34,048 bases of DNA, taken from the NCBI RefSeq assembly GCF_022524485.1, contig NZ_JAKXMK010000045.1, positions 1 to 34,048 on the forward strand. Direction: 5' to 3'. The translations under genes were made by a program, and so were the position numbers. Source of the DNA: Pseudonocardia alaniniphila (GTDB lineage Bacteria; Actinomycetota; Actinomycetes; Mycobacteriales; Pseudonocardiaceae). How positions within the stretch are numbered: position 1 is the first letter of the stretch; each line of letters opens with the position of its first letter. The notes under the pieces are model-generated. The model was given only the letters and a program-made list of their open reading frames with translations, did no database searches and had not been told where the DNA came from. This document shows positions 24,254 to 32,190 of this stretch, piece by piece.

Positions 24254-24793
24254 CTAGTTCCCGAACGCTATCGGGAGCACAACGGCTGCGACGATGAGCG
24301 CCACACCGCTCAGCAGATCGGAGCGGATACGGATGAGACGGGCCGCCACTCGCCCGACGTGCAGCCCGACCAACGACATCACCGCCGTGGTGAGACCGAA
24401 TACCGTCGCCGAGATCCAGGGAGCGAATCCGAGCAATCCCAAGCCTGCGCCGGCGAGAAGATTGTCCAGGCTCAGCGACAGCGGAATGCCGAACAGTGCC
24501 CATGGATGGTCGATCTCCTCTGGTTCCGGCTTTCGCAACGCTCCGATGAGCAGGTACAGGCCATAGGCACCCAGCGCGGCCGACCCCACATATTCGGCGA
24601 CGGTGCCGGTGCTCTGGCTGACGTAGTTGCCGAGCATCAGGCCCACGAGCGGCATCACTCCGTCCCACAGCCCGAACACCAGGGCCACCTGCAGGGATCG
24701 ACGAACACTGAACGGAACCGTGCCGAGCGCGATCGCGACCCGGAAGTTGTCCAAGCTGAGAAAGAACCCGAGAACGAGGAGCTCGACGATCAT
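24254..24793 (-). CDS. mntP: MntP-like manganese efflux family protein
   Basis: The product is a 179-residue, six-helix membrane protein of the MntP family, whose studied members export Mn(II). The two internal repeats each show the charged motif inside a helix: SLDNFRVAIALG near residue 12 and SLSLDNLLAGAGLG in the second half. In E. coli MntP the first motif is MDAF, so Asp-Asn replaces Asp-Ala, and substrate identity is less sure. I chose ATG 24793 because it puts this motif at the usual distance from the N-terminus and overlaps the stop of an upstream ORF (ATGA); GTG 24814 would add seven residues. It is convergent with the LytTR gene, with 19 bases between them. Confidence 0.72.
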   Translation of the reverse strand: MIVELLVLGFFLSLDNFRVAIALGTVPFSVRRSLQVALVFGLWDGVMPLVGLMLGNYVSQSTGTVAEYVGSAALGAYGLYLLIGALRKPEPEEIDHPWALFGIPLSLSLDNLLAGAGLGLLGFAPWISATVFGLTTAVMSLVGLHVGRVAARLIRIRSDLLSGVALIVAAVVLPIAFGN

Positions 24794-24858
24794 GTGGCTG
24801 CGGATTTCAGCCACCGACCCACATGACAGGCACTACGACGACAGCGTCGCTCTCTCAT
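24790..24858 (-). CDS. 22-codon upstream ORF coupled to the MntP-like gene
   Basis: ATG 24858 lies 7 bases after a TAGGGT -10 candidate, so it would be translated from a leaderless mRNA. The peptide begins MRERRCRRSACHVGRW, is strongly basic, and has Cys at positions 6 and 11. Its TGA overlaps the MntP-like ATG in an ATGA. It resembles a translational leader or coupling ORF; no homolog is recognised. Confidence 0.45.
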   Translation of the reverse strand: MRERRCRRSACHVGRWLKSAAT

Positions 24859-24865
24859 GTGTCCC

Positions 24866-24894
24866 ACCCTAGTTCCGCGCCCCGCGGCATTCAA
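24866..24894 (-). promoter_or_regulatory. Promoter candidate for the MntP-like gene
   Basis: Reading on the minus strand, TTGAAT (24894-24889), a 17-base spacer and TAGGGT (24871-24866) fit a housekeeping promoter. The expected transcription start coincides with the ATG of the upstream ORF at 24858. No yybP-ykoY (manganese) riboswitch core was recognised in the 248 bases upstream of the gene. Confidence 0.45.
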
Positions 24895-25062
24895 TCTTCG
24901 ACTCAGCCTTAGGGCACCCGATTTTCCAGCCCGACGAATCGTCTTTCGCTGACACCGGAAACGGATCGCGCATATCGCCAGAATCGTCATCATCTGATAT
25001 CGCGAGGCTGACCCCCGGCTCGCCTCACCGGACAGTGACCGGCTCGCGCCCGGCCGCGGTGT

Positions 25063-25956
25063 TCAGTCCCGAGCGTCGACGAGCGCGGCGATGTCGGCGG
25101 GCCCCACGCGGCAGCACCCGCCGACGACACGAGCACCCTGCGCGATCCACTGCCGGGCGTCCTGCCCGCAGAATCGCGCCTTCCCCGTCCATTCCCCGCG
25201 CCGGGCGTCCCAGCCCTCGCCGCTGTTCGGGTAGACGATCACGGGCTTCCCGGTGACCTCGCGGGCGATCGCGATCGCCGCCGGCACATCGCTCGGCGCG
25301 CAGCAGTTGACGCCGACCGCCACGATCTCCGGCACACCGACGAGCACCGCGAACGCCTCGGCCAGCGGCTGCCCGGCACGCGTGCGGTCGCCGTCGATGC
25401 TGTAGGTCAGCCACGCCGGGACACCGATCCCGGCCACGGCGGCCACCAGGGCCTCGGCCTCGTCGACGTCCGGCACGGTCTCCAGAGCCAGCACGTCCGG
25501 GCCGGCCTCGGCCAGCACCTCCAGACGGGGCCGGTGCCACGCCCGCAGCTCGGCCACGCTCAGTCCGTAGCGACCTCGGTACTCGGATCCGTCCGCCAGG
25601 GCCGCACCGTACGGGCCGGCCGAAGCCGCGACCCACCGCCGGCGCCCGTCGGCCGCCACCTCCGCGCGGGCCGCCTGAGCCAGTTCCACACCGCGCCGCA
25701 GCATGCGCGCAGCTGCGGTCCTGTCGAGGCCGTACTCGGCGAAGCCGTCGAAGGACGCCTGATAGGTCGCCGTGGTGGCGATGTCGGCACCGGCACGGAA
25801 GAACGCGCGATGGACCGCCGTGATCTCCTCCGGGGAGTCGAGCAGCAGCCGCGCCGACCACAACGCGCTCGACAGATCGTGGCCGCACGCCTCGAGTGCG
25901 GTGGCCAGGCCACCGTCCCCGATCAGGACGGTGCCCTCCGGCCCGGGAAAGCCCAC
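25063..25956 (-). CDS. mmuM: Homocysteine S-methyltransferase
   Basis: The product is a 297-residue zinc-dependent methyltransferase of the MmuM (S-methylmethionine:homocysteine) family, which makes methionine in the cytoplasm. The barrel begins VLIGDGGLATALEACGHDL and has the family block DIATTATYQASFDGF. The zinc ligands are the conserved Cys in VNCC (218/219) and the pair GGCCR (Cys281, Cys282). LAWxTYSIDGD-like and PVIVYPNSGEGWDA are also typical. GTG 25956 is the probable start. The gene stands alone, divergent from a MetX-like hydrolase gene and separated from it by a MarR remnant. Confidence 0.92.
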   Translation of the reverse strand: MGFPGPEGTVLIGDGGLATALEACGHDLSSALWSARLLLDSPEEITAVHRAFFRAGADIATTATYQASFDGFAEYGLDRTAAARMLRRGVELAQAARAEVAADGRRRWVAASAGPYGAALADGSEYRGRYGLSVAELRAWHRPRLEVLAEAGPDVLALETVPDVDEAEALVAAVAGIGVPAWLTYSIDGDRTRAGQPLAEAFAVLVGVPEIVAVGVNCCAPSDVPAAIAIAREVTGKPVIVYPNSGEGWDARRGEWTGKARFCGQDARQWIAQGARVVGGCCRVGPADIAALVDARD

Positions 25957-26024
25957 CGGTCCACCCTACTGACGCGATCGCGCAGGTCACCGCGCTGTGT
26001 GCGGCTGCCCCACGGCCACATGGC

Positions 26025-26165
26025 CGATTGACCCTCGCCTCCACGCGAGCACGATGGGACGACCTGAGTCGCCGCGGCGCGCTCACAGCGGCCGTCAGCC
26101 CCGCCGGAAACCGGCGCGTCGTGCGTCTCACCCTCACAGCGCGCGGAGACGCCGACACCACTACC
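26025..26165 (+). pseudogene. Remnant of a MarR-family regulator
   Basis: One frame reads RLTLASTRARWDDLSRRG followed by AVSPAGNRRVVRLTLTARGD. This is the recognition helix and beta-wing of MarR proteins, where the wing ends RRVVRLTLTxxG. No start codon, N-terminal dimerisation part or C-terminal helix is present, and the frame runs on into the next gene's region without a family tail. I take it as a decayed regulator of one of the two divergent neighbours. Confidence 0.45.
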
Positions 26166-26188
26166 GCGACCGGAGGAGAGGATTCGAG

Positions 26189-27235
26189 ATGGGTAGCTAC
26201 TACTCCGAGGAGACTCACGGCCCGCACGAGTACTTCGAGCTGGGCGACTACGAGCTGGAGAGCGGAATCACCCTCCCCGGCGCCAGGCTCGCCTACAAGA
26301 CCCACGGCGAGCTCAACGAGGCCAAGGACAACGTCGTCCTGTTCCCACACATGTGGTCGGGCACGCCCAAGGCGATGGAGATCTTCATCGGCCGCGATCG
26401 GCCGCTCGACCCGGGCAAGTACTTCATCGTCCTGCCGGGCCAGTTCGCGAACGGGTTCTCGTCGTCGCCCAGCAACACCCCACCGCCGTTCAACGGCGGC
26501 GCCTTCCCGAACGTCACCATCGGCGACGACGTACGTGCCCAGCATCGACTCCTGACCGAGCAGTTCGGAATCGAGCGCCTGGAGCTGGTGCTCGGCTGGT
26601 CGATGGGTGCCGAGCAGACCTACGAATGGGCCGTCCGGTTCCCGGACATGGTGAAGAGGGCGCTGCCGTTCGCCGGCACGGCGAAGACCACTCCCCACGA
26701 CTACCTCTTCGTCTGCTCGCACGAGGATGCGCTGAAGTCCGATCCCGCGTGGGACTACGGCTTCTACGGCGATCAGAGCGACGTGCACGTCGGGCTCCGC
26801 CGGCACGCTCAGATCTGGTCGGTGATGGGGCTGTGCCCGGAGTTCTACAACTCGGAAGCCTGGCGCAGCGTCGGGTTCACGTCACTCGAGGACTTCCTCA
26901 AGCGGTTCTGGGAGGCCTACTTCGCCCCGATGGATCCCAACAACCTGATCTGGATGGGCTGGAAGTGGCGCCACGGTGATGTCAGCCGCCACACCGGCGG
27001 AGATCTCGCCGCGGCGCTCGGACGGATCACGGCGAAGACCTACGTCGTGCCGTTCTCCCGCGACATGTTCTTCCCACCGGCCGACTGCGAGGCCGAGCAA
27101 CGGCTCATCCCGAACAGCGAGTTCCGGGTCGTCGACAGCCTCTGGGCCCACTTCGCGATGTTCTGCATGACGACAACCGACCGTGAGCAGATCGACGCGT
27201 GCATCGCCGACCTGCTGAAGGAGGAGGTCGGCTGA
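26189..27235 (+). CDS. MetX-like alpha/beta hydrolase (homoserine acetyltransferase family)
   Basis: The product is a 348-residue alpha/beta hydrolase with the layout of homoserine O-acetyltransferase. It has GARLAYKTHGELNEAKDN near residue 31, the block PPPFNGGAFPNVTIGDDVRA, and the nucleophile elbow VLGWSMGAEQTYEWA with Ser138. The probable acid is Asp in FSRDMFFPPAD, and the probable His is in SLWAHFAMFC. True MetX proteins have a different C-terminal triad context and act on homoserine, so this belongs to an uncharacterised side branch. Start ATG 26189 follows GGAGGAG (26172-26178). The amrS gene follows after 5 bases, so the two form an operon. The reaction is unknown. Confidence 0.85.
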   Translation: MGSYYSEETHGPHEYFELGDYELESGITLPGARLAYKTHGELNEAKDNVVLFPHMWSGTPKAMEIFIGRDRPLDPGKYFIVLPGQFANGFSSSPSNTPPPFNGGAFPNVTIGDDVRAQHRLLTEQFGIERLELVLGWSMGAEQTYEWAVRFPDMVKRALPFAGTAKTTPHDYLFVCSHEDALKSDPAWDYGFYGDQSDVHVGLRRHAQIWSVMGLCPEFYNSEAWRSVGFTSLEDFLKRFWEAYFAPMDPNNLIWMGWKWRHGDVSRHTGGDLAAALGRITAKTYVVPFSRDMFFPPADCEAEQRLIPNSEFRVVDSLWAHFAMFCMTTTDREQIDACIADLLKEEVG

Positions 27236-27240
27236 CCGGC

Positions 27241-28341
27241 ATGACCTCCGAGATCAGCCTTGACGACCGGCACACCGTCGCCGGCCGCTTCTGGCACCCG
27301 CTCGACGACGGCCGGTTGCAATGCGACGTGTGCCCCCGCGCGTGTCGGCTGCGCGAAGGCCAGCGGGGGCTGTGCTTCGTCCGGGGCCGGGTCTCCGACC
27401 AGGTGGTGCTCACCTCGTACGGCCGGTCCAGCGGGTTCTGCGTCGACCCGGTCGAGAAGAAGCCGTTGAACCACTTCCTGCCCGGCACCCCGGTGCTGTC
27501 CTTCGGCACTGCGGGCTGCAACCTCTCCTGCCGGTTCTGCCAGAACTGGGACATCTCGAAGTCCCGCGAGATCGACCGGCTGACCGACGCCGCCGGCCCG
27601 GACGACATCGCCGAGGCCGCCGAGCGGCTCGCTTGCCGCAGCGTGGCGATGACCTACAACGACCCGGTGATCTTCCTCGAATACGCGGTGGACGTCGCGG
27701 ACGCCTGCCGCGCCAGAGGGATCAGGGCGATCGCCGTGACCGCCGGCTACATCACCGGCGAACCCCGGCGGGCGCTGTTCGCCCACCTCGACGCCGCCAA
27801 CGTCGACCTCAAGGCGTTCACCGACGACTTCTACCACCGCATCTCGGCCGCGCACCTGCAGCCGGTGCTGGACACACTGCTGTACCTGCGCCACGACACC
27901 GACGTCTGGTTCGAGATCACCACCCTGCTCATCCCCGGGCACAACGACTCCGACGGCGAGATCGACGCGGAGTGCGCCTGGATCGCCGACAACCTCGGCA
28001 CGGACGTACCGCTGCATTTCACCGCGTTCCACCCGGACTTCAAGATGCGCGACGTCCCGCCCACCCCTCCGGCGACACTGACCCGGGCCCGCCGCATCGC
28101 CCTGGGGCACGGGCTGCGCTTCGTCTACACGGGCAACGTCCACGACCCCGAAGGCGGCCAGACCATCTGCCCGGCGTGCGGCACGGTCGTCGTCGAGCGC
28201 GACTGGTACGTCATAGGCCGCTACGAGGTCACCGGCGATGGCCGCTGCACCAGCTGCGGTGCCGCGATCCCCGGCCGCTACGACGGACCGGCGGGGCAGT
28301 GGGGAGCACGCCGCCTGCAGGTGTCCGTCGGTCGGCACTGA
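27241..28341 (+). CDS. amrS: AmmeMemoRadiSam system radical SAM enzyme
   Basis: The product is a 366-residue radical S-adenosylmethionine enzyme of the AmrS family. The 4Fe-4S cluster motif is CNLSCRFC (Cys93, 97, 100). An N-terminal Cys set CDVCPRACRLREGQRGLC (28-45) matches the family's extra motif, and two CxxC pairs (CPACG, CTSCG) near the C-terminus suggest a zinc knuckle. In other genomes it accompanies AMMECR1 and Memo proteins (AmrA, AmrB), for which no physiological reaction is established; neither is in this window. ATG 27241 lies 5 bases after the MetX-like stop, with AAGGAGGAGG ahead of it inside the upstream gene. Coupling to that hydrolase is the only local clue. Confidence 0.9.
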   Translation: MTSEISLDDRHTVAGRFWHPLDDGRLQCDVCPRACRLREGQRGLCFVRGRVSDQVVLTSYGRSSGFCVDPVEKKPLNHFLPGTPVLSFGTAGCNLSCRFCQNWDISKSREIDRLTDAAGPDDIAEAAERLACRSVAMTYNDPVIFLEYAVDVADACRARGIRAIAVTAGYITGEPRRALFAHLDAANVDLKAFTDDFYHRISAAHLQPVLDTLLYLRHDTDVWFEITTLLIPGHNDSDGEIDAECAWIADNLGTDVPLHFTAFHPDFKMRDVPPTPPATLTRARRIALGHGLRFVYTGNVHDPEGGQTICPACGTVVVERDWYVIGRYEVTGDGRCTSCGAAIPGRYDGPAGQWGARRLQVSVGRH

Positions 28342-28400
28342 GTACGAATCCGTCGCCTCGGGGGCTTCCACGAAGCGCCGGGCGGGTGTATCACGAACAG

Positions 28401-28670
28401 ATGGCGGAGCACGACGCGCCACGCCACTCGACATCGCGATATGTCGCCATTGCCGATCTCTTCGCTGCGCTCGACGAACTGATGTGCAACTACCGGTCGT
28501 CGTCCGAGGACGAGCGAGCGAAACGCTGGTCGGACGACGCCGAACGAATCACCGGCGAGGTCGCGCGCCATCTGGCCGTCGCCCGCGTCCGGATAGCCGC
28601 TGTTCCGCGTCACGATCCGGAGGAGAGCGGCTACTCAGCGAAGCCGCGTGATGCCGGTCAGAGGTCGTAG
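28401..28670 (+). CDS. Hypothetical protein, 89 residues
   Basis: An ATG at 28401 opens an 89-codon frame with no recognised domain. The translation has an amphipathic helical section (IADLFAALDELMCNY, then ERAKRWSDDAERITGEVARHL) and a basic, disordered tail. Base composition is less GC-rich than the neighbours, and no good ribosome-binding site is seen. It overlaps the 3' end of convergent glnA by 13 bases. It is plausible as a small gene, but chance cannot be excluded. Confidence 0.4.
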   Translation: MAEHDAPRHSTSRYVAIADLFAALDELMCNYRSSSEDERAKRWSDDAERITGEVARHLAVARVRIAAVPRHDPEESGYSAKPRDAGQRS

Positions 28671-30073
28671 TAGAGCATGAACTCCCAGGGGTGGGGCCGC
28701 AGCCGGATCTGGTCCACCTCCTTGGTCCGCTTGTAGTCCAGCCAGGTGTCGATCAGGTCGTCGGTGAAGACGTCTCCCTCGGTGAGGAAGTCGCGATCCG
28801 CCTCGAGCGCCTCCAGCACCGCCTCCAGCGAGGCCGGCACGTGTTTCACCGCTCCTGCTTCCTCGGGCTCGAGTTCGTAGAGGTCGCGGTCGATCGGCTC
28901 GGGTGGCTCGGTCTTGTTCCGGATTCCGTCGAGGCCCGCCTGCAACATCGCCGAGAAGGCGAGGTAGGGGTTCGCGGTGGGGTCGGGAGGGCGGAACTCG
29001 AGGCGCTTCGCTTTGGCGCTCTGCACGTACATCGGGATGCGCACACAGGCCGAGCGGTTGCGCTGCGAGTAGACGAGGTTGATCGGCGCCTCGTAGCCGG
29101 GAACGAGACGGCGGTAGGAGTTGGTGGTCGGCGCACAGAACGCCAGCAGCGCGGGAGAATGCTCGAGGAGCCCGCCGATGTAGTACCGGGCGAGGTCGCT
29201 CAGCCCCGCGTACCCGGCCTCGTCGTAGAAGAGGTTCTCCCCGTCACTCCACAACGACTGGTGGACGTGCATGCCCGAGCCGTTGTCGGCGAAGAGCGGC
29301 TTGGGCATGAAGGTGGCCGTCTTACCCGCCCGCCAGGCGACACTCTTGACCACGTACTTGTAGTTCATGACGTTGTCCGCCATGGCCAGCAGCGATGCGA
29401 AGCGCATGTCCATCTCGGCCTGGCCTGCGGTGCCCACCTCGTGGTGCTGCACCTCGATGGGAACACCCAGCGCCATGAGGGTCAGGGCCATCTCGCTTCG
29501 CAGGTCCTGGTGCTGATCCATGGGAGGAACCGGGAAGTACCCCTCCTTGTACCGGGGTCGATAGCCGCGGCTCCCCGGATCCCCCGATGCCCACACCCCC
29601 TCGATCGACTCGATGTGGTAGTAGCCCTCGTGCTGGTTCTGGTCGAAGCGCGCCCCGTCGAAAATGTAGAACTCGAGTTCGGGACCCCAGTAGGACACCT
29701 CGGCGATGCCGGTTTCCTTCAGGTGCGCCTCCGCCTTCCTGGCGATGTGGCGGGGATCGCGGGAGTAGCTCTCGCGCGTGATGGGGTCGACGACGAAGCA
29801 GTGAATCTGGAGGGTGGGTACATCGCGGAACGGATCCATCACGGCCGTCGACGGATCCGGCATCAGCAGCATGTCGGACTCGTGGATCGCCTGGAACCCG
29901 CGGATCGAGGAGCCGTCGAAGCCGTAGCCCGACTCGATTCCTTCTTCGGTGAGCTCCTCCACAGGGATGGAGAAGTGCTGCATCAGCCCGGGAAGGTCGC
30001 AGAACCGAAGGTCCACGATCCGCGCGTCAGCGCTGTGGGCAAGTGCGACGACATCGTGCGGCGTTTCTGGCAT
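28658..30073 (-). CDS. glnA: Type I glutamine synthetase
   Basis: The product is a 471-residue glutamine synthetase I, which makes glutamine from glutamate, ammonia and ATP as a dodecamer. Family landmarks in order: GYGFDGSSIRGFQ, WGPELEFYIFD, EVGTAGQAEMDMRF, the ATP-binding FMPKPLFADNGSGMHVHQS, and the glutamate-binding NRSACVRIP. The regulatory Tyr is kept in RDLYELEPEE (Tyr399), so adenylylation control of the GS-I beta type is expected. ATG 30073 follows CAGGAG at 7 bases. It is monocistronic, with the hypothetical gene at its 3' end and the CoA-transferase remnant divergent to it. Confidence 0.97.
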   Translation of the reverse strand: MPETPHDVVALAHSADARIVDLRFCDLPGLMQHFSIPVEELTEEGIESGYGFDGSSIRGFQAIHESDMLLMPDPSTAVMDPFRDVPTLQIHCFVVDPITRESYSRDPRHIARKAEAHLKETGIAEVSYWGPELEFYIFDGARFDQNQHEGYYHIESIEGVWASGDPGSRGYRPRYKEGYFPVPPMDQHQDLRSEMALTLMALGVPIEVQHHEVGTAGQAEMDMRFASLLAMADNVMNYKYVVKSVAWRAGKTATFMPKPLFADNGSGMHVHQSLWSDGENLFYDEAGYAGLSDLARYYIGGLLEHSPALLAFCAPTTNSYRRLVPGYEAPINLVYSQRNRSACVRIPMYVQSAKAKRLEFRPPDPTANPYLAFSAMLQAGLDGIRNKTEPPEPIDRDLYELEPEEAGAVKHVPASLEAVLEALEADRDFLTEGDVFTDDLIDTWLDYKRTKEVDQIRLRPHPWEFMLYYDL

Positions 30074-30335
30074 AACCAGCTCCTGGTGAACCTGGCCCGT
30101 GCGTTGGAAGATCTTTCCAGGGTTCCCCCGTCAGCGCCCAGAACGGGGGCGGAGGACATCACCGTGTGCCCAGGCTCCGAGCACCGTCCACAAACGAGAA
30201 CAGGCAAAGGAATGGTAACGCCGTACTCATGATCAGCGTGAATCACGGCTCCGGTATTCGCTGGATCCCCGGCTCGGCGGCGAGCCGGCCCGCCCGGCCA
30301 CCAGGAGACGCTCCTGGGTGCTCCGACGGCGGGGC
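30074..30335. other. Upstream region of glnA
   Basis: This is most of the 298-base divergent gap. It holds no credible small gene. A GTTAC on the glnA strand near 30217 recalls half of a GlnR box, but a second half at the proper spacing is not convincing. I could not place the glnA promoter with confidence. Confidence 0.3.
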
Positions 30336-30364
30336 TTGTCAGGGGACGGGGCCCGGCATAGCTT
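30336..30364 (+). promoter_or_regulatory. Leaderless promoter of the CoA-transferase remnant operon
   Basis: TTGTCA (30336-30341), a 17-base spacer and TAGCTT (30359-30364) make the best promoter in the window. Only 7 bases separate the -10 from ATG 30372, so transcription should begin at or next to the start codon. A dyad TCAAA-TG-TTTGA (30368-30379) covers that start codon and could be an operator for the GntR-type regulator at the end of the operon. Confidence 0.6.
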
Positions 30365-30371
30365 TTATCAA

Positions 30372-31134
30372 ATGTTTGACACGATTGAGGCGGCTGCGGA
30401 GCTCCCGCTCTCCGGCGTGCGGGTCGTCGACGCCGCGACGATCTACGCCGGTCCGATGATCGCGACCCTCCTGGGCGATTTCGGCGCCGACGTGGTCAAG
30501 GTCGAGCATCCCCACGGCGATGGCCTGCGTTCCTGGGAGTGGCGCAAGGACGGCGAGTCGCTGTGGTGGGCACTCGTCGGGCGCAACAAGCGCGCGATCA
30601 CGCTCGCGCTGTCCGACCCGCGCGGTGCCGCGATGCTGCGGCAACTGCTGGCGGAGGCCGATGTGTTCGTCGAGAACTTCCGGCCGGGCACGCTCGAACG
30701 CTGGGGCCTCGACCCCGAGGACTTGCTGCGCATCAACCCGCGGCTCGTCGTCGTGCGGGTCTCGGGGTTCGGCCAGACCGGGCCGTACCGCTACCGCCCG
30801 GGCTTCGGCACCCTGGCCGAGGCGATCTCCGGCTTCGCAGGCGCGTTCGCCACGATGATCGCGCTGCGCCACGCTGAACGGACCGGCGACGCACCCCGGC
30901 CTGGGACCGCTGCGGATGCAAGGGCTGATCGCGAACCTGACCCGCACGCCCGGACGCATCCGCAGCGCCGGGCCGCTGCTCGGCGAACACAACGACGAGA
31001 TCCTGCGCGACCGGCTCGGGTGCCGGCCTGCGGAGCTCGCACAACTCATGGCCGATGGCGTCATCGGACCGACCGGCACCCGCTCGCCCGGTGAACGCAG
31101 CGAGCGCTCGCCGACGGCGTGGACACCTCGATGA
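30372..31134 (+). pseudogene. Decayed CaiB/BaiF (family III) CoA-transferase
   Basis: The first about 155 codons are a normal family III CoA-transferase N-terminus: LSGVRVVDAATIYAGPMIAT, GADVVKVEHPHGD, NKRAITLALSDPRG, VFVENFRPGTLERWGL and FGQTGPYRYRPGFGTLAEA. Then SGFAG jumps directly to AFATMIALRHAERTG, losing some 25 residues that in the family include the catalytic Asp. After ERTGD about 150 residues are missing and the frame shifts: the other frame resumes at about 30901 with LGPLRMQGLIANLTRTPGRI and AGPLLGEHNDEILRDRLG, the family C-terminus. It ends at 31134 after a repeat-like stretch. About 250 of the usual 400 codons remain. It is followed by CitE-like and dehydrogenase genes that still look intact. 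Confidence 0.8.
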
Positions 31135-31241
31135 CCGGAGAGTGGATCGTCGAGCCGATGACCGGTGTGATGACGTTCATCGACGGGGAGCACTCCACGC
31201 CGGGTCGAGTCCGGGTGGGCCGGCCCGCCGACGCCGAGTGA
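31131..31241 (+). CDS. Short ORF of 36 residues, possibly a gene remnant
   Basis: ATG 31131 overlaps the stop of the CoA-transferase C-terminal frame (ATGA). The peptide begins MTGEWIVEPMTGVMTF and ends at 31241, 16 bases before the CitE-like gene. No family is recognised. It may be the leftover of a gene lost with the CoA-transferase, or a coupling ORF. Confidence 0.25.
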   Translation: MTGEWIVEPMTGVMTFIDGEHSTPGRVRVGRPADAE

Positions 31242-31257
31242 GAAGGGTGTTGATCCG

Positions 31258-32190
31258 ATGACCGTGCCGAGCGCGCAGCCGCTGCGGTTGCGCACGCTGC
31301 TCTTCGTCCCGGGAGACCGGCCGGACCGCATCCCCAAGGCCGCCGCCGCGGGCGCCGACGGGATCGCGATCGACCTCGAGGACGCCGTCGCGCTCTCGCG
31401 GAAGCAGGCAGCCCGGCAGGCCGTGGCGGAGACGCTGGCGACCCTGCCGCCGGACGGGCCGGTGATCGCCGTGCGGATCAACGCCGTCGACACGGGCCTC
31501 GCCGAAGCCGACGTCGAGGCGCTCGAACCCGTGCTCGGCCGCGTCGACCTCGTGATCGTCCCGATGAGCTCCAGCCCGGCCGCGGTCCGCGCCGCGGCCG
31601 CACTCCTCGGGAAAGCCGAGGCCCGCGCGGGCATGGAGCCGGGCCGGACCAGGATCGTTCCGCTCGTCGAGACCGCGGCGGGAATCGCCGAGGCGAGAGA
31701 CATCGCCGCGGCCGACCCGCGGGTCCACACGCTCGCCTTCGGCCCGGCGGACCTGTCCCGCGAGCTCGGGGTTACGCCCACCGCCGACGGTGAGGAACTG
31801 TTCGTCGCGCGGTCGCAGGTGGTGCTCGCCGCCGCGGCCGCCGGACGGCCCCGGCCGATCGACGGACCCCACCTCGACCTCGACGACGCCGACGGGCTCG
31901 CCCGGTCCGCGGCTCGCGCGCGGCGGCTGGGATTCGGGGGCAAGCAGGTGATCCACCCCCGGCAGATCCCGGTCGTCGCCGCGGCGTTCGCGCCGAGCGC
32001 CGAGGAGCTCCGGTGGGCCCGCCGGGTGGACGAGGCCTTCCGCGAGGCCGAGGCTGCCGGCGTCTCCTCGATCCGCCTCGACGACGGTACGTTCGTCGAC
32101 TACCCGATCGCCCACCGCGCCCGCGCCCTGCTCGCCGAAGAAGCCGCAGGTCGCAGCATCGACCAGAGCCCGAGGACGCCCACCATATGA
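31258..32190 (+). CDS. CitE-like HpcH/HpaI aldolase family lyase
   Basis: The product is a 310-residue TIM-barrel enzyme of the citrate lyase beta-subunit-like family, which cleaves or forms (3S)-malyl-CoA-type thioesters, or acts on malyl/citramalyl-CoA, with Mg2+. Motifs: LFVPGDRPDR near residue 15, DLEDAV (39-44), AVRINAVDT, the metal-binding Glu in PLVETAAGIAEA, LAFGPADLSRELG, and GFGGKQVIHPRQI near the C-terminus. ATG 31258 is preceded by AGAAGGGTG. It overlaps the dehydrogenase gene by 4 bases. No CitD or CitF partner is present, so it is a stand-alone lyase; the neighbouring CoA-transferase remnant suggests a CoA-thioester pathway. Confidence 0.9.
   Translation: MTVPSAQPLRLRTLLFVPGDRPDRIPKAAAAGADGIAIDLEDAVALSRKQAARQAVAETLATLPPDGPVIAVRINAVDTGLAEADVEALEPVLGRVDLVIVPMSSSPAAVRAAAALLGKAEARAGMEPGRTRIVPLVETAAGIAEARDIAAADPRVHTLAFGPADLSRELGVTPTADGEELFVARSQVVLAAAAAGRPRPIDGPHLDLDDADGLARSAARARRLGFGGKQVIHPRQIPVVAAAFAPSAEELRWARRVDEAFREAEAAGVSSIRLDDGTFVDYPIAHRARALLAEEAAGRSIDQSPRTPTI

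Noticed and set aside
24815..25062. Manganese riboswitch (yybP-ykoY) ahead of the MntP-like gene
   Set aside because: The conserved core elements were not found in the leader, and the predicted transcript begins at the upstream ORF, leaving no room for a long leader.
30180..30240. GlnR operator upstream of glnA
   Set aside because: One GTTAC-like half-site is present, but the second half-site at the required spacing does not match well; not enough to call.
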